DNA of 64,000 nt, taken from assembly GCA_027489955.1 (NCBI GenBank), contig JAIXYZ010000013.1, forward strand, positions 372,001-436,000, read 5' to 3'. The notes under the pieces were generated by a model. The model was not told the origin of the DNA. It worked only from the letters and a program-made list of their open reading frames with translations, and ran no database searches. The DNA is from Hyphomicrobiales bacterium (GTDB taxonomy: Bacteria > Pseudomonadota > Alphaproteobacteria > Rhizobiales > Beijerinckiaceae). This document shows positions 42,618 to 53,641 of this stretch, piece after piece (the first letter of the stretch is position 1; every line of letters begins with the position of its first letter). Position numbers and translations under genes: made by a program.

Positions 42618-43374
42618 CGTGCCCGAAGACCTGACCCGCGACGCCATCCTCGACGGGCGCGTCGTGCTGCTCCAGCCCCGGCGCGGCCATCGGGTCGGAT
42701 CGGACGCCGTGCTCCTCGCCGCCGCGGCGGGCGCGGTCGAGGGTGCATCCGTGGTCGATCTCGGCTGCGGCGTCGGCGCCGTCGGGCTGGCGATGGCCGC
42801 TCGGGCCGGGCGCGTCCTGCTCGTCGACAGCGACCCCGCCATCCTCGCGCTGGCGGCCCGCAACGCGGAGCTGAACGGAATGTCGGGCAAGGCCGCCGCC
42901 ATCGAGGCGGATATCCTGGCCCCAGCCGCGCGCCGCCGCGAGGCGGGCCTCGAAAACGGCGTCCACGATGTCGTTCTCACCAACCCGCCGTTCCTGGAAG
43001 CCGGCACGAGCCGGTCCTCCCCCGTGCCGGGGCGCTCCCGCGCCCACGACATGCCGGCCGGCGGGCTGGATGCATGGATCGCCAACGCCCTCGCGCTCCT
43101 GAAGCCCGGGGGACGGTTCGTCCTGATCCACCGCGCCGACGCGCTCGCGGCGATCCTGGCGGCCCTGGACCGACGGGCGGGATCGATCCGGGTCCTGCCC
43201 GTGCATCCCGACGCCGGGCGCCCGGCCGCGCGCGTGATCGTCGGGGCGGTGAAGGGCCGGCGGGGGCCGCTGGCGATCCTCCCGCCGCTCGTCCTCGCGG
43301 AGGCAGGCGGCCGCTTCACCCCGTGCTCCGACGCCGTTCACCGTGGCCGCGCCGGTCTCGACCTCTGGCCCTGA
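42610..43374 (+). CDS. TrmN6-like methyltransferase (tRNA1(Val) adenine-N6 type)
   Basis: A 254-residue SAM-dependent methyltransferase. The SAM loop is VVDLGCGVGAVGLAMAAR and the N6-adenine motif is DVVLTNPPFLEAG (NPPF/Y). RGHRVGSDAVLLAAA near the N-terminus is typical of TrmN6/YfiC. The substrate is inferred from the family; an rRNA target is possible. The stop is followed by an inverted repeat at 43383. Confidence 0.88.
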   Translation: MRDVPEDLTRDAILDGRVVLLQPRRGHRVGSDAVLLAAAAGAVEGASVVDLGCGVGAVGLAMAARAGRVLLVDSDPAILALAARNAELNGMSGKAAAIEADILAPAARRREAGLENGVHDVVLTNPPFLEAGTSRSSPVPGRSRAHDMPAGGLDAWIANALALLKPGGRFVLIHRADALAAILAALDRRAGSIRVLPVHPDAGRPAARVIVGAVKGRRGPLAILPPLVLAEAGGRFTPCSDAVHRGRAGLDLWP

Positions 43375-43382
43375 AACGCAAA

Positions 43383-43404
43383 ACGGGCGGCCGAAGCCGC
43401 CCGT
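43383..43404. terminator. Stem-loop between convergent genes
   Basis: ACGGGCGGC-CGAA-GCCGCCCGT, a 9-bp stem in the 55-bp gap between the methyltransferase and the small secreted protein gene. There is no T-run, so termination is only probable. Confidence 0.55.
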
Positions 43405-43429
43405 CCTGTCTGTCCGAAAGCTGACCGCA

Positions 43430-43753
43430 CTAGCGGCGGTAGCAGACCCGAACCGGAACGCGCACATAGCCGTATCCCGGGCGGAACTGGCGGCGGATTT
43501 CCGTGCGGCACACCGTCCGCGACCGGTACACGGGGCGGTACACGGGGCGGTAGGCGGGCCGGTAATGCGGCCGGTAATGGCCGCGCGGGCGGTGCCAGTG
43601 CCGGTGATAGGCCTGGACGACGGGCGCCTCGGCCACGCCGCCGGCGACGCTTGCCCCCAGGGCGACCGGGGCCGCGCTGGCGGGGGCGGCTGCGATGAAT
43701 CCCGGCACCGCGAGCGCGGCGACGAGAGCCAACCGGGCGAAGAATGCCTTCAT
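43430..43753 (-). CDS. Small secreted His/Tyr/Arg-rich protein, function unknown
   Basis: A 107-residue protein with an evident signal peptide (MKAFFARLALVAALAVPGFI, cleavage after ASA) and an AGGAGG site 6 nt before the ATG. The mature part contains HRHWHRPRGHYRPHYRPAYR, tandem (A/V)YRPVYR units, and two cysteines in the C-terminal region (RTVCRTEIRRQF, RVPVRVCYRR) that could form a disulfide. The repeats suggest a metal- or polyanion-binding surface, but I recognise no family. Confidence 0.75.
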   Translation of the reverse strand: MKAFFARLALVAALAVPGFIAAAPASAAPVALGASVAGGVAEAPVVQAYHRHWHRPRGHYRPHYRPAYRPVYRPVYRSRTVCRTEIRRQFRPGYGYVRVPVRVCYRR

Positions 43754-43863
43754 GTCTGTCCTCCTTGTCCGCCGTCGAGCGGCGGCTTGTTGAGATGGGC
43801 CGACATTAGGCCCCCGAACCTGAACGGAACCTGTCGGCACCGTTCAGGTTCCCCGGCCGGGCG

Positions 43864-44193
43864 TCAGCGGCGCTGGCGCGGGATGCAGGCGACGCGGACG
43901 TTGCGGCCCTGGCCGACATAGGCCGGGGTGAGCGAGCGGTCGCTGCACACTTCGCGGTAGACGACGGGCACCTGCGGGCAGGCGGCGCCGGCAGTGCAGT
44001 TCGGGCTGGCGGGCCATCCCTGCTTGTCCTGCTGGAAGAAGGCGATGATGTCGTTGCCGCCGTCGCCGGCGCCGCCGCCACCCTGGCCGCCGCCACCGCC
44101 GCCGCCATTGGCCTGGGCGAAGGCGGAACCGGCGGCCAGCGTGGCGCCGATGGCGAAGCAGATCCTGATCGTGGTCGTACGAATGGTCGTCAT
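43864..44193 (-). CDS. Small secreted Gly-rich protein with four cysteines, function unknown
   Basis: A 109-residue protein: signal peptide MTTIRTTTIRICFAIGATLA to AFAQA, a Gly-rich segment (GGGGGGGQGGGGAGDGG), then a compact domain with four cysteines (SPNCTAGAACPQVPV, YREVCSDRSLTPAYVG, VRVACIPRQRR). The cysteine spacing suggests two disulfides in the periplasm. No family recognised. It lies 110 bp upstream of the other small secreted gene on the same strand. Confidence 0.7.
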   Translation of the reverse strand: MTTIRTTTIRICFAIGATLAAGSAFAQANGGGGGGGQGGGGAGDGGNDIIAFFQQDKQGWPASPNCTAGAACPQVPVVYREVCSDRSLTPAYVGQGRNVRVACIPRQRR

Positions 44194-44364
44194 GGTCGTT
44201 CTCCTCTGTTGCGGGGTTTACGCCTGAGCGACACTCCCTGACCGTGACCATGCTCCCGACCGCGACCGTCCGCGGTGCGTTTCGGCACGCGTGATGCGCC
44301 CGCCTTGACTTGGCCATGCCGTGCCCACAGAACGGCGGCCCTGTCGACACGAGTGGACGATCCG

Positions 44365-45291
44365 ATGAACGCCGCCCCCGCCGTCACGATGAGCCCGGAC
44401 CGGTCCTTCCAGGGCCTGATCCTGACCCTCCAGCGCTTCTGGGCCGAGCGGGGCTGCGTGATCCTCCAGCCCTACGACATGGAAGTCGGCGCCGGCACGT
44501 TCCACCCGGCGACGACGCTGCGCGCGCTGGGGCCGAAGACGTGGAATGCGGCCTATGTCCAGCCCTCCCGCCGCCCCAAGGATGGCCGCTACGGCGAGAA
44601 CCCCAACCGGCTCCAGCACTATTACCAGTTCCAGGTGATCCTGAAGCCGTCGCCGCCGAACCTGCAGGAGCTCTACCTGGAATCGCTCGCCGCGATCGGC
44701 GTGGACCTCGCGCTTCACGACGTGCGCTTCGTCGAGGATGACTGGGAGAGCCCGACGCTGGGCGCCTGGGGCCTCGGCTGGGAATGCTGGTGCGACGGGA
44801 TGGAAGTGTCCCAGTTCACTTACTTCCAGCAGGTGGCGGGCTTCGAATGCGCGCCCGTCGCGGGTGAGCTCACCTACGGGCTGGAGCGCCTGGCCATGTA
44901 TGTCCAGGGCGTCGAGAACGTCTACGACCTCAATTTCAACGGCGGCGAGGGCGACGCCAAGGTCACCTACGGCGACGTCTTCCTCCAGGCCGAGCAGGAA
45001 TATTCGCGGCACAATTTCGAGCACGCCGACACGCAGATGCTCTTCCGGCACTTCAAGGACGCGGAGGCCGAGTGCCGCGCGCTTCTGGACAAGGGAGGCG
45101 AGGGCGAGCGCCATCTCATGGCGCTGCCGGCCTATGACCAGTGCATCAAGGCGAGCCACGTGTTCAACCTGCTGGATGCCCGCGGCGTCATCTCGGTCAC
45201 CGAGCGGCAGAGCTACATCCTGCGCGTGCGCGAACTTGCCAAGGCCTGCGGCGCGGCCTGGCTCAGGACCGAGGGCGGCGGGGTCGCGTGA
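44365..45291 (+). CDS. glyQ: Glycyl-tRNA synthetase alpha subunit
   Basis: A 308-residue catalytic subunit of the alpha2-beta2 bacterial GlyRS. The family is clear from [60 protein letters not shown] and the active-site region [18 protein letters not shown] 44365 is taken; an ATG at 44389 (MSPDRSF) is also possible. The stop overlaps the VOC gene start (GTGA). The beta subunit begins only 2.6 kb downstream. Confidence 0.97.
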   Translation: MNAAPAVTMSPDRSFQGLILTLQRFWAERGCVILQPYDMEVGAGTFHPATTLRALGPKTWNAAYVQPSRRPKDGRYGENPNRLQHYYQFQVILKPSPPNLQELYLESLAAIGVDLALHDVRFVEDDWESPTLGAWGLGWECWCDGMEVSQFTYFQQVAGFECAPVAGELTYGLERLAMYVQGVENVYDLNFNGGEGDAKVTYGDVFLQAEQEYSRHNFEHADTQMLFRHFKDAEAECRALLDKGGEGERHLMALPAYDQCIKASHVFNLLDARGVISVTERQSYILRVRELAKACGAAWLRTEGGGVA

Positions 45292-45689
45292 GCGCGGCGC
45301 GCATCACGGACCAGGCGACGCCGCTCCTGGTCAGGGACGTCGCCGCCTCCATCGCCTACTGGACCGACAGGGTCGGCTTCCGCGCGACCGGGGTCTGGGG
45401 CGAGCCGCCGGACTTCGCCATCCTGGAGCGCGACGGCGCCTTCGTCATGCTCGGCGCCGCGCCCGGAGGGCATGAGATCGTGCCGTACTGGCGCATCCGA
45501 CCCCATCTCTGGAACGCCTATTTCTGGGTCGACGACGCGGCCGCGCTCTTTGCCGAGATGCAGGAGCGTGGCGCGACCATCGACTACGAGCTGTGCCTCC
45601 AGCCCTATGGCGTGAGGGAATTCGGCATCCAGGATCTGGACGGCCACGACATCGGCTTCGGCGAGATCGTCCGCGATCGCGGCCCCTGA
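45288..45689 (+). CDS. VOC family protein between glyQ and glyS
   Basis: A 133-residue bleomycin-resistance/glyoxalase-fold protein. [20 protein letters not shown] gives the N-terminal motif; [20 protein letters not shown] and the C-terminal [17 protein letters not shown] complete the second half, ending in a metal-site Glu. The GTG start overlaps the glyQ stop by 4 nt, so it is translationally coupled to a tRNA synthetase. Substrate unknown. Confidence 0.85.
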   Translation: MSAARITDQATPLLVRDVAASIAYWTDRVGFRATGVWGEPPDFAILERDGAFVMLGAAPGGHEIVPYWRIRPHLWNAYFWVDDAAALFAEMQERGATIDYELCLQPYGVREFGIQDLDGHDIGFGEIVRDRGP

Positions 45690-45778
45690 GCGGGGCGTGG
45701 ACCGGCGCCCGCGGCGTCATCCCCGTGACATGCAACTTGGCCAAGGTCCGCCCGCCATCCACAAGCGGGACGAGACCT

Positions 45779-47752
45779 GTGTCAGAGCATTCCTACATGA
45801 GCCGGTCAGCCGGCACCGAGGCCGAGCGCGATCTCGGCTGCAACCCGACCCCGAACGCGACGATGGGCGAGATCATCGCCGCGCGCTTCAGCCGCCGCGA
45901 CCTCATGAAGGGCGCTATGGCCGTTGCCGCGATCTCGGCGACGGTCGGTACCCAGGCGCTCCAGCGCGCCCAGGCCCAGACCCGCGCGCCCGGCGCCACG
46001 CGCTTCACCTTCGGCGAGATCGAGGCCGGCGTCGACGAGACCCACCATGTCGCCCAGGGCTACGACGCCGACGTCCTGCTGCGCTGGGGCGACCCGCTCT
46101 TCCCCGACGCGCCGGCCTTCGACCCGCAGAACCAGTCGGCCGAGGCCCAGGCCCGGCAGTTCGGATACAACAGCGACTTCGTGGGGTTCATCCCGATCGG
46201 GAACGCGGCCGATCACGGGCTGCTCGTGGTCAACCACGAATACACGAACGAGGAACTGATGTTCCCCGGCGTCGGCATCCAGGACAGCAAGGACGCCAAC
46301 TTCTCCAAGATGACGCCGGCGCTGGTCGCCATCGAGATGGCGGCCCACGGCGGCGCCGTGGTCGAGGTCCGCCGCGGCGCCGACGGCAAGTGGAGCCACG
46401 TGATGGGCTCCCGCTACACCCGGCGCATCACCGCCGACACGCCGATGGAGATCACCGGCGCCGCCGCCGGGTCCGACCGCATCAAGACCGCCGCCGATCC
46501 CACGGGCCGGCGCGTTCTGGGCACGGTCAACAATTGCGCGGGCGGCGTCACCCCCTGGGGCACCTGGCTCTCCGCCGAAGAGAACTTCAACGGCTATTTC
46601 TGGGGCAAGCTGCCGGAGGGCCACCGCGAGGCCGGCAATTACAAGCGCTACGGCATCGGCTCCCCGGCCTATGCGTGGGGCAAGTTCCACGACCGCTTCG
46701 ACATGAGCAAGGAGCCCAACGAGGCCAACCGCTTCGGCTGGGTGGTGGAGATCGATCCGTTCGATCCCAATTCCGTGCCGCGCAAGCGCACGGCTCTGGG
46801 GCGCACCAAGCATGAGGGCGCGGCCGGCATCGTCAACCGCGACGGGCGCTACGTCATCTATCTCGGCGACGACGAGCGCTTCGACTACGTCTACAAGTTC
46901 GTGACCGCGGGCCGGGTCGATCCGGCCAACCGGGCCGCCAACCTGAACCTGCTCGACGAGGGCACGCTCTACGTCGCCCGCTACGATGCCAACGGCACGG
47001 GCGAGTGGCTCCCGCTGGTCCACGGCCAGGGCCCGCTCAATGCGGCCAACGGCTTTGCCAGCCAGGCGGACGTGCTGATCGAGACCCGCCGCGCCGGCGA
47101 CGTCCTGGGCGCGACCAAGATGGACCGTCCGGAGGACGTGGAGGCCGACCCCAGGACCCACCGCGTCTACGTCATGCTGACCAACAACACCCGGCGCGGG
47201 GACGAGCAGGTCGATCCCGCCAACCCGCGCGCCAGGAACGCCTTCGGCCACATCATCGAGATGAAGCCCGAGGGGGACGATCACGCCTCCACGCGGTTCA
47301 CCTGGGAGGTGCTGGTCAAGTGCGGCGATCCCTCGGTCGCCGCGGTCGGAGCCACCTTCTCCTCGGAGACGACGAAGAACGGCTGGTTCGGCATGCCCGA
47401 CAATTGCGCCATCGACAGCCAGGGCCGGCTCTGGATCGCCACGGACGGAAACAATGCCAAGGCCACCGGCCGCGCCGACGGTCTCTGGGCGCTGGAGACG
47501 GAGGGGGAGGGCAGGGGCACGTCCCGTCACTTCTTCCGCGTGCCCGCCGGCGCCGAATTGTGCGGCCCGTGCTTCACGCCGGACGACGCGTCGCTCTTCG
47601 CCGCGATCCAGCATCCCGGCGAGTCTGACGACGACAAGGTGCCGGTCAGCTTCGAGAACCCGGCCACCCGCTGGCCCGACTTCAAGCCCGGCATCCCGCC
47701 GCGCCCGTCGGTCGTGGTCATCACCAGGAAGGGCGGCGGCCGCATCGGCTGA
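45779..47752 (+). CDS. PhoX family alkaline phosphatase (Tat-exported)
   Basis: A 657-residue calcium/iron-dependent phosphatase of the PhoX type. A Tat signal is present: FSRRDLMKGAMAVAAISATV, then an AQA cleavage region. The body has PhoX features: GYNSDFVGFIPIGN, LLVVNHEYTNEELMFPG, GGVTPWGTWLSAEENFNGYF, and the C-terminal LCGPCFTPDDASLFAAIQHP. The GTG at 45779 or ATG at 45797 may start it; neither has a strong ribosome site. No convincing Pho box is present upstream. It sits between the two GlyRS subunit genes. Confidence 0.93.
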   Translation: MSEHSYMSRSAGTEAERDLGCNPTPNATMGEIIAARFSRRDLMKGAMAVAAISATVGTQALQRAQAQTRAPGATRFTFGEIEAGVDETHHVAQGYDADVLLRWGDPLFPDAPAFDPQNQSAEAQARQFGYNSDFVGFIPIGNAADHGLLVVNHEYTNEELMFPGVGIQDSKDANFSKMTPALVAIEMAAHGGAVVEVRRGADGKWSHVMGSRYTRRITADTPMEITGAAAGSDRIKTAADPTGRRVLGTVNNCAGGVTPWGTWLSAEENFNGYFWGKLPEGHREAGNYKRYGIGSPAYAWGKFHDRFDMSKEPNEANRFGWVVEIDPFDPNSVPRKRTALGRTKHEGAAGIVNRDGRYVIYLGDDERFDYVYKFVTAGRVDPANRAANLNLLDEGTLYVARYDANGTGEWLPLVHGQGPLNAANGFASQADVLIETRRAGDVLGATKMDRPEDVEADPRTHRVYVMLTNNTRRGDEQVDPANPRARNAFGHIIEMKPEGDDHASTRFTWEVLVKCGDPSVAAVGATFSSETTKNGWFGMPDNCAIDSQGRLWIATDGNNAKATGRADGLWALETEGEGRGTSRHFFRVPAGAELCGPCFTPDDASLFAAIQHPGESDDDKVPVSFENPATRWPDFKPGIPPRPSVVVITRKGGGRIG

Positions 47753-47771
47753 CGCATCCCCCTGAACGCCG

Positions 47772-47803
47772 GCCTCCTCCGCCCGCCGCCGGGCGGGGGA
47801 GGC
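47772..47803. terminator. Stem-loop in the phoX - glyS gap
   Basis: A 14-bp stem (GCCTCCTCCGCCCG with its complement and one G-T wobble) around the loop CCGC, 20 bp after the PhoX stop. There is no T-run. It could be a terminator or attenuator ahead of glyS. Confidence 0.5.
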
Positions 47804-47925
47804 ATTCGCGTCTCGACAGGCCGCGCCGGCCTTTGTATGCCTCGGCTCTCCGATGAACCCGGCCGCCGCCTCCAGGCGGCCGATGCTCCGGCCTCGTCGG
47901 GCCGGAGGGCGAGAGATCCTGACGC

Positions 47926-50394
47926 ATGTCCGACCTGTTGCTCGAGCTTTTCTCCGAGGAAATTCCCGCCCGCATGCAGCGGCGCGCGGCCGAGGACCTG
48001 AGGAAGCTCGTCACCGATGCCCTCGTCGAGCGCGGCCTCCTCTATGAGGGCGCCAAGGCCTACGCGACCCCGCGGCGCCTCGCGCTGCAGGTCGTCGGCC
48101 TGCCCGCCAAGGGCCAGGACGTGCGCGAGGAGCGCCGCGGCCCGCGGGTGGGGGCGCCGCAGGCGGCGGTGGACGGGTTCGTCCGCTCCGCCGGGCTCAC
48201 CTCCACCGAGCAGGTGAAGGTGGAATCGACGCCCAAGGGCGATTTCTACGTCGCGCTGATCGAAAAGCCCGGCCGGCCGACCGTGGAGGTCCTGGCCGAG
48301 ATCCTGCCTGCCATCATCCGCGCCTTCCCGTGGCCGAAATCCATGCGCTGGGGCGCCGCCTCCCGCGAAACCGGCTCGCTGCGCTGGGTGCGCCCGCTGC
48401 ACTCCATCGTCTGCACCTTCGGGCCGGAGACGGAGGAGCCGGAGATCGTCCCCTTCGAGGTCGACGGCATCGCCTCCGGCGACGTCACCTACGGCCACCG
48501 CTTCATGGCCCCGCAGCCGATCCGCGTGCGCCGCTTCGACGATTACGTCGCCGCGCTGGAGAAGGCAAAGGTCGTGCTCGACGCCGACCGCCGCAAGGAG
48601 ATCATCCTCGCCGACGCCCGCAACCTCGCCTTCGCGCAGGGGTTCGAGCTGGTGGAGGACGAGGGCCTGCTGGAGGAGGTGGCCGGGCTCGTCGAATGGC
48701 CCGTCGTGCTCATGGGCCAGTTCGAGGAGCGCTTCCTCGCCATTCCCGGCGAGGCGATCCGCGCCACGATCCGCGCCAACCAGAAATGCTTCGTGCTGAA
48801 GCGCGCCGACGGCACGCTGGCCGACCGCTTCATCCTCGTCTCCAACATCGTGGCCAGCGACGGCGGGACGGCCATCGTCGCCGGCAACGGCCGCGTCGTG
48901 CGCGCCCGGCTGTCGGACGCCGCCTTCTTCTGGGAGACCGACAAGAAGACGAAGCTGGAGGACCGGCTGGAGAAGCTGAAATCCATCGTCTTCCACGAAA
49001 AGCTCGGCACGCAATACGAGCGCGTGGAGCGCATCGCGGCCTTGGCGAAGGAGCTGGCGCCGGTCGTCGGTGCCGATCCGGCGCTGGCCGAGCGCGCCGC
49101 CCGCCTCGCCAAGGCCGACCTCGTCACCGAGATGGTCGGCGAATTCCCCGAGCTGCAGGGCCTGATGGGCCGCTATTACGCGGCCGGGGAGGGCGTCGAG
49201 CCGTCCGTCGCCATTGCCATCGAGGACCATTACAAGCCGCAAGGCCCCTCCGACCGGGTGCCGACCGATCCGGTCGCCGTGGCCGTGGCGCTCGCCGACA
49301 AGCTCGACACGCTGGTGGGCTTCTGGGCGATCGACGAGAAGCCGACGGGCAGCAAGGACCCTTATGCGCTGCGACGGGCTGCGCTGGGCGTGATCCGGCT
49401 GGTGCTGGAGAACGGCTTGCAGCCAAAACTTGAGCAGTTTGTGCAGCTTATATACTCGATGTATCTGCTGAGACTACACACAGCTGACTTATTTGTCTTT
49501 ATGCATGATCTGGAAGGAAAAGGACATATTTCGATTACTGCTTATTTTACAGATGATGAACGCTTCTTCCGCGCAGTAGATTTTTCGAAGCCAGCCTATA
49601 TTTGTCGGCCGCGAGATAAAAACGATGATCGCAATTCTGAAGATTCATTGATTATAACTTTAGGGCTGAATCATTATTACGAGATTATATCTGAGATAAT
49701 ATCCGCAAAATCCTTGTTTGAGCTACTCCTCGCCTTCGTCCACGACCGCCTGAAGGTCTATCTGCGTGACAAGGGCGCGCGGCACGATCTCATCGATGCG
49801 GTGCTGGCCCCGGTTTCCCCCTCCCCCCCTGTGGGGGAGGGCAGGGAGGGGGGTACGGCCCCCGCAGGCTCGATGCCGGCCGTCGCAGACGGCATCGGCA
49901 CACCCCCTTCTCCGTCTCTCCCCCACAAGGGGGGAGAGGGCCCACACGCGCCGGCGGCCGACGACCTGCTCATGGTCGTGCGCCGCGTCGAGGCGCTGGG
50001 ACGGTTCCTCGAAACAGAGGACGGGGCGAACCTGCTCGCAGGCTATCGCCGCGCCGCCAATATCCTGAAGGCCGAGGAGAAGAAGGACGGGGCCGGCGCG
50101 TTCGACGGTGCGGTCGATTACGACCTCATCGCCGACAAGGGCCAGATCGAGGAGAAGCTTCTCGCGGTCACGCTCGCCAAGGCGGCCGAAGCCGCCCGCG
50201 CCGCGGTCGCCGCCGAGGATTTCGAGGGCGCGATGAAGGCGCTCGCCGAGCTCCGGCCCGCGGTCGACGCATTCTTCGACAAGGTCACCGTCAATGCGGA
50301 GGATCCGCCGGTGCGCGTCAACCGCCTGCGGCTCCTGAACGCCCTGCGCGCCGCAACCCGCGAGGTCGCCGATTTCGGCCGCATCGGCGGGTAG
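47926..50394 (+). CDS. glyS: Glycyl-tRNA synthetase beta subunit with two in-frame insertions
   Basis: An 822-residue tRNA-binding beta subunit; bacterial GlyS is usually about 690-750. [20 protein letters not shown] is the typical start, [20 protein letters not shown] the conserved mid segment, and [14 protein letters not shown] the anticodon-binding end. Between VLENGL and the conserved [19 protein letters not shown] lie about 100 residues encoded by an AT-rich block (49423-49728), and between HDLIDAVLA and [14 protein letters not shown] lie about 45 residues encoded by a palindromic repeat (49815-49941). The frame is intact throughout, so the protein is probably functional with extended linkers. 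Confidence 0.95.
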   Translation: MSDLLLELFSEEIPARMQRRAAEDLRKLVTDALVERGLLYEGAKAYATPRRLALQVVGLPAKGQDVREERRGPRVGAPQAAVDGFVRSAGLTSTEQVKVESTPKGDFYVALIEKPGRPTVEVLAEILPAIIRAFPWPKSMRWGAASRETGSLRWVRPLHSIVCTFGPETEEPEIVPFEVDGIASGDVTYGHRFMAPQPIRVRRFDDYVAALEKAKVVLDADRRKEIILADARNLAFAQGFELVEDEGLLEEVAGLVEWPVVLMGQFEERFLAIPGEAIRATIRANQKCFVLKRADGTLADRFILVSNIVASDGGTAIVAGNGRVVRARLSDAAFFWETDKKTKLEDRLEKLKSIVFHEKLGTQYERVERIAALAKELAPVVGADPALAERAARLAKADLVTEMVGEFPELQGLMGRYYAAGEGVEPSVAIAIEDHYKPQGPSDRVPTDPVAVAVALADKLDTLVGFWAIDEKPTGSKDPYALRRAALGVIRLVLENGLQPKLEQFVQLIYSMYLLRLHTADLFVFMHDLEGKGHISITAYFTDDERFFRAVDFSKPAYICRPRDKNDDRNSEDSLIITLGLNHYYEIISEIISAKSLFELLLAFVHDRLKVYLRDKGARHDLIDAVLAPVSPSPPVGEGREGGTAPAGSMPAVADGIGTPPSPSLPHKGGEGPHAPAADDLLMVVRRVEALGRFLETEDGANLLAGYRRAANILKAEEKKDGAGAFDGAVDYDLIADKGQIEEKLLAVTLAKAAEAARAAVAAEDFEGAMKALAELRPAVDAFFDKVTVNAEDPPVRVNRLRLLNALRAATREVADFGRIGG
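49423..49728. other. AT-rich in-frame block inside glyS
   Basis: About 306 bp with roughly 38 % G+C by hand count (280 bases counted), against about 65 % in the line just before it. Codons change abruptly from C/G-ending to A/T-ending at both edges. It encodes about 100 residues (for example [20 protein letters not shown] and [20 protein letters not shown]) that I do not recognise as GlyS. No terminal repeats are obvious, so it is either an acquired block or a fast-evolving linker. Confidence 0.75.
49815..49941. repeat. GC-rich double-hairpin repeat inside glyS
   Basis: Two stem-loops, CCCTCCCCC-CCTGT-GGGGGAGGG (49819-49841) and CTCTCCCCC-ACAA-GGGGGGAGAG (49916-49938), bracket a central segment. 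Together they have the layout of the CCCTCCCC palindromic repeats common between genes in Hyphomicrobiales. Here the element is read through in frame ([11 protein letters not shown] to [10 protein letters not shown]). Confidence 0.75.
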
Positions 50395-50559
50395 ACGCAG
50401 CGCCCGCGCGCGATCGGCGCTGCCGGAAAGTCGCGCCGGGCAGGGCCGCCGGTCGCCGGCATGCGCCCGTCACGCGTGCCCCTCGCGGGCGCAATCGCCG
50501 TGGAACCCAAGCGGTGTGGACGCCGTTGTCTGGCGATCCATCCGCAAAAGGGGCTTCCC

Positions 50560-50703
50560 ATGGTTTTCGGCGCCATCGCCATCCAGCCGCTCGTCGCGCT
50601 CGTCGCGGGCATCCTGATCCTGCTCGTGCCGCGCCTGCTGAACTACATCGTCGCGATCTACCTGATCGTCGTCGGCGTGATGGGCCTTCTGGGCACGCGC
50701 TGA
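50560..50703 (+). CDS. DUF3096 family small membrane protein
   Basis: A 47-residue protein that is almost entirely membrane: IAIQPLVALVAGILILLVPR, then LLNYIVAIYLIVVGVMGLLG, two helices separated by a short turn. AAGGGG lies 7 nt before the ATG. It matches the DUF3096 pattern; function unknown. An inverted repeat TCCCGCC-TAA-GGCGGGA (50737-50753) follows before ppdK. Confidence 0.8.
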   Translation: MVFGAIAIQPLVALVAGILILLVPRLLNYIVAIYLIVVGVMGLLGTR

Positions 50704-50815
50704 TCGTCACTCATCTATGACGAGCCGGCCGGGCCCTCCCGCCTAAGGCGGGATGGTGCCGGCGGCCGTTGCGCTTTAAGAGGCGTGTCGCAACGTCCCG
50801 TGTGCAGAGGGCAGC

Positions 50816-53494
<2,679 letters not shown>

Positions 53495-53641
53495 ATTCCG
53501 GGCTGCAGCGCCTTAAGACTCTCGCAACCCTAACCGCCGATAACGAATGCATCGGCGGTTCGGATCGTTGGCTGTGTCGTGCCTGCAACACGCGACCGGC
53601 CGGCGGCGGCTGCCGCGGTGTCGGTCAGTCGGGTTGCGTTC

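Noticed and set aside
45690-45778. Possible Pho box upstream of the PhoX gene
   Set aside because: CTGTGTCAGAG near 45777 resembles half a box, but there is no second CTGTCAT-type repeat at the proper 11-bp spacing.
49423-49728. Insertion sequence or toxin gene nested in glyS
   Set aside because: No stop or start changes the glyS frame, no terminal inverted repeats or target duplications are visible, and the minus strand has no credible frame.
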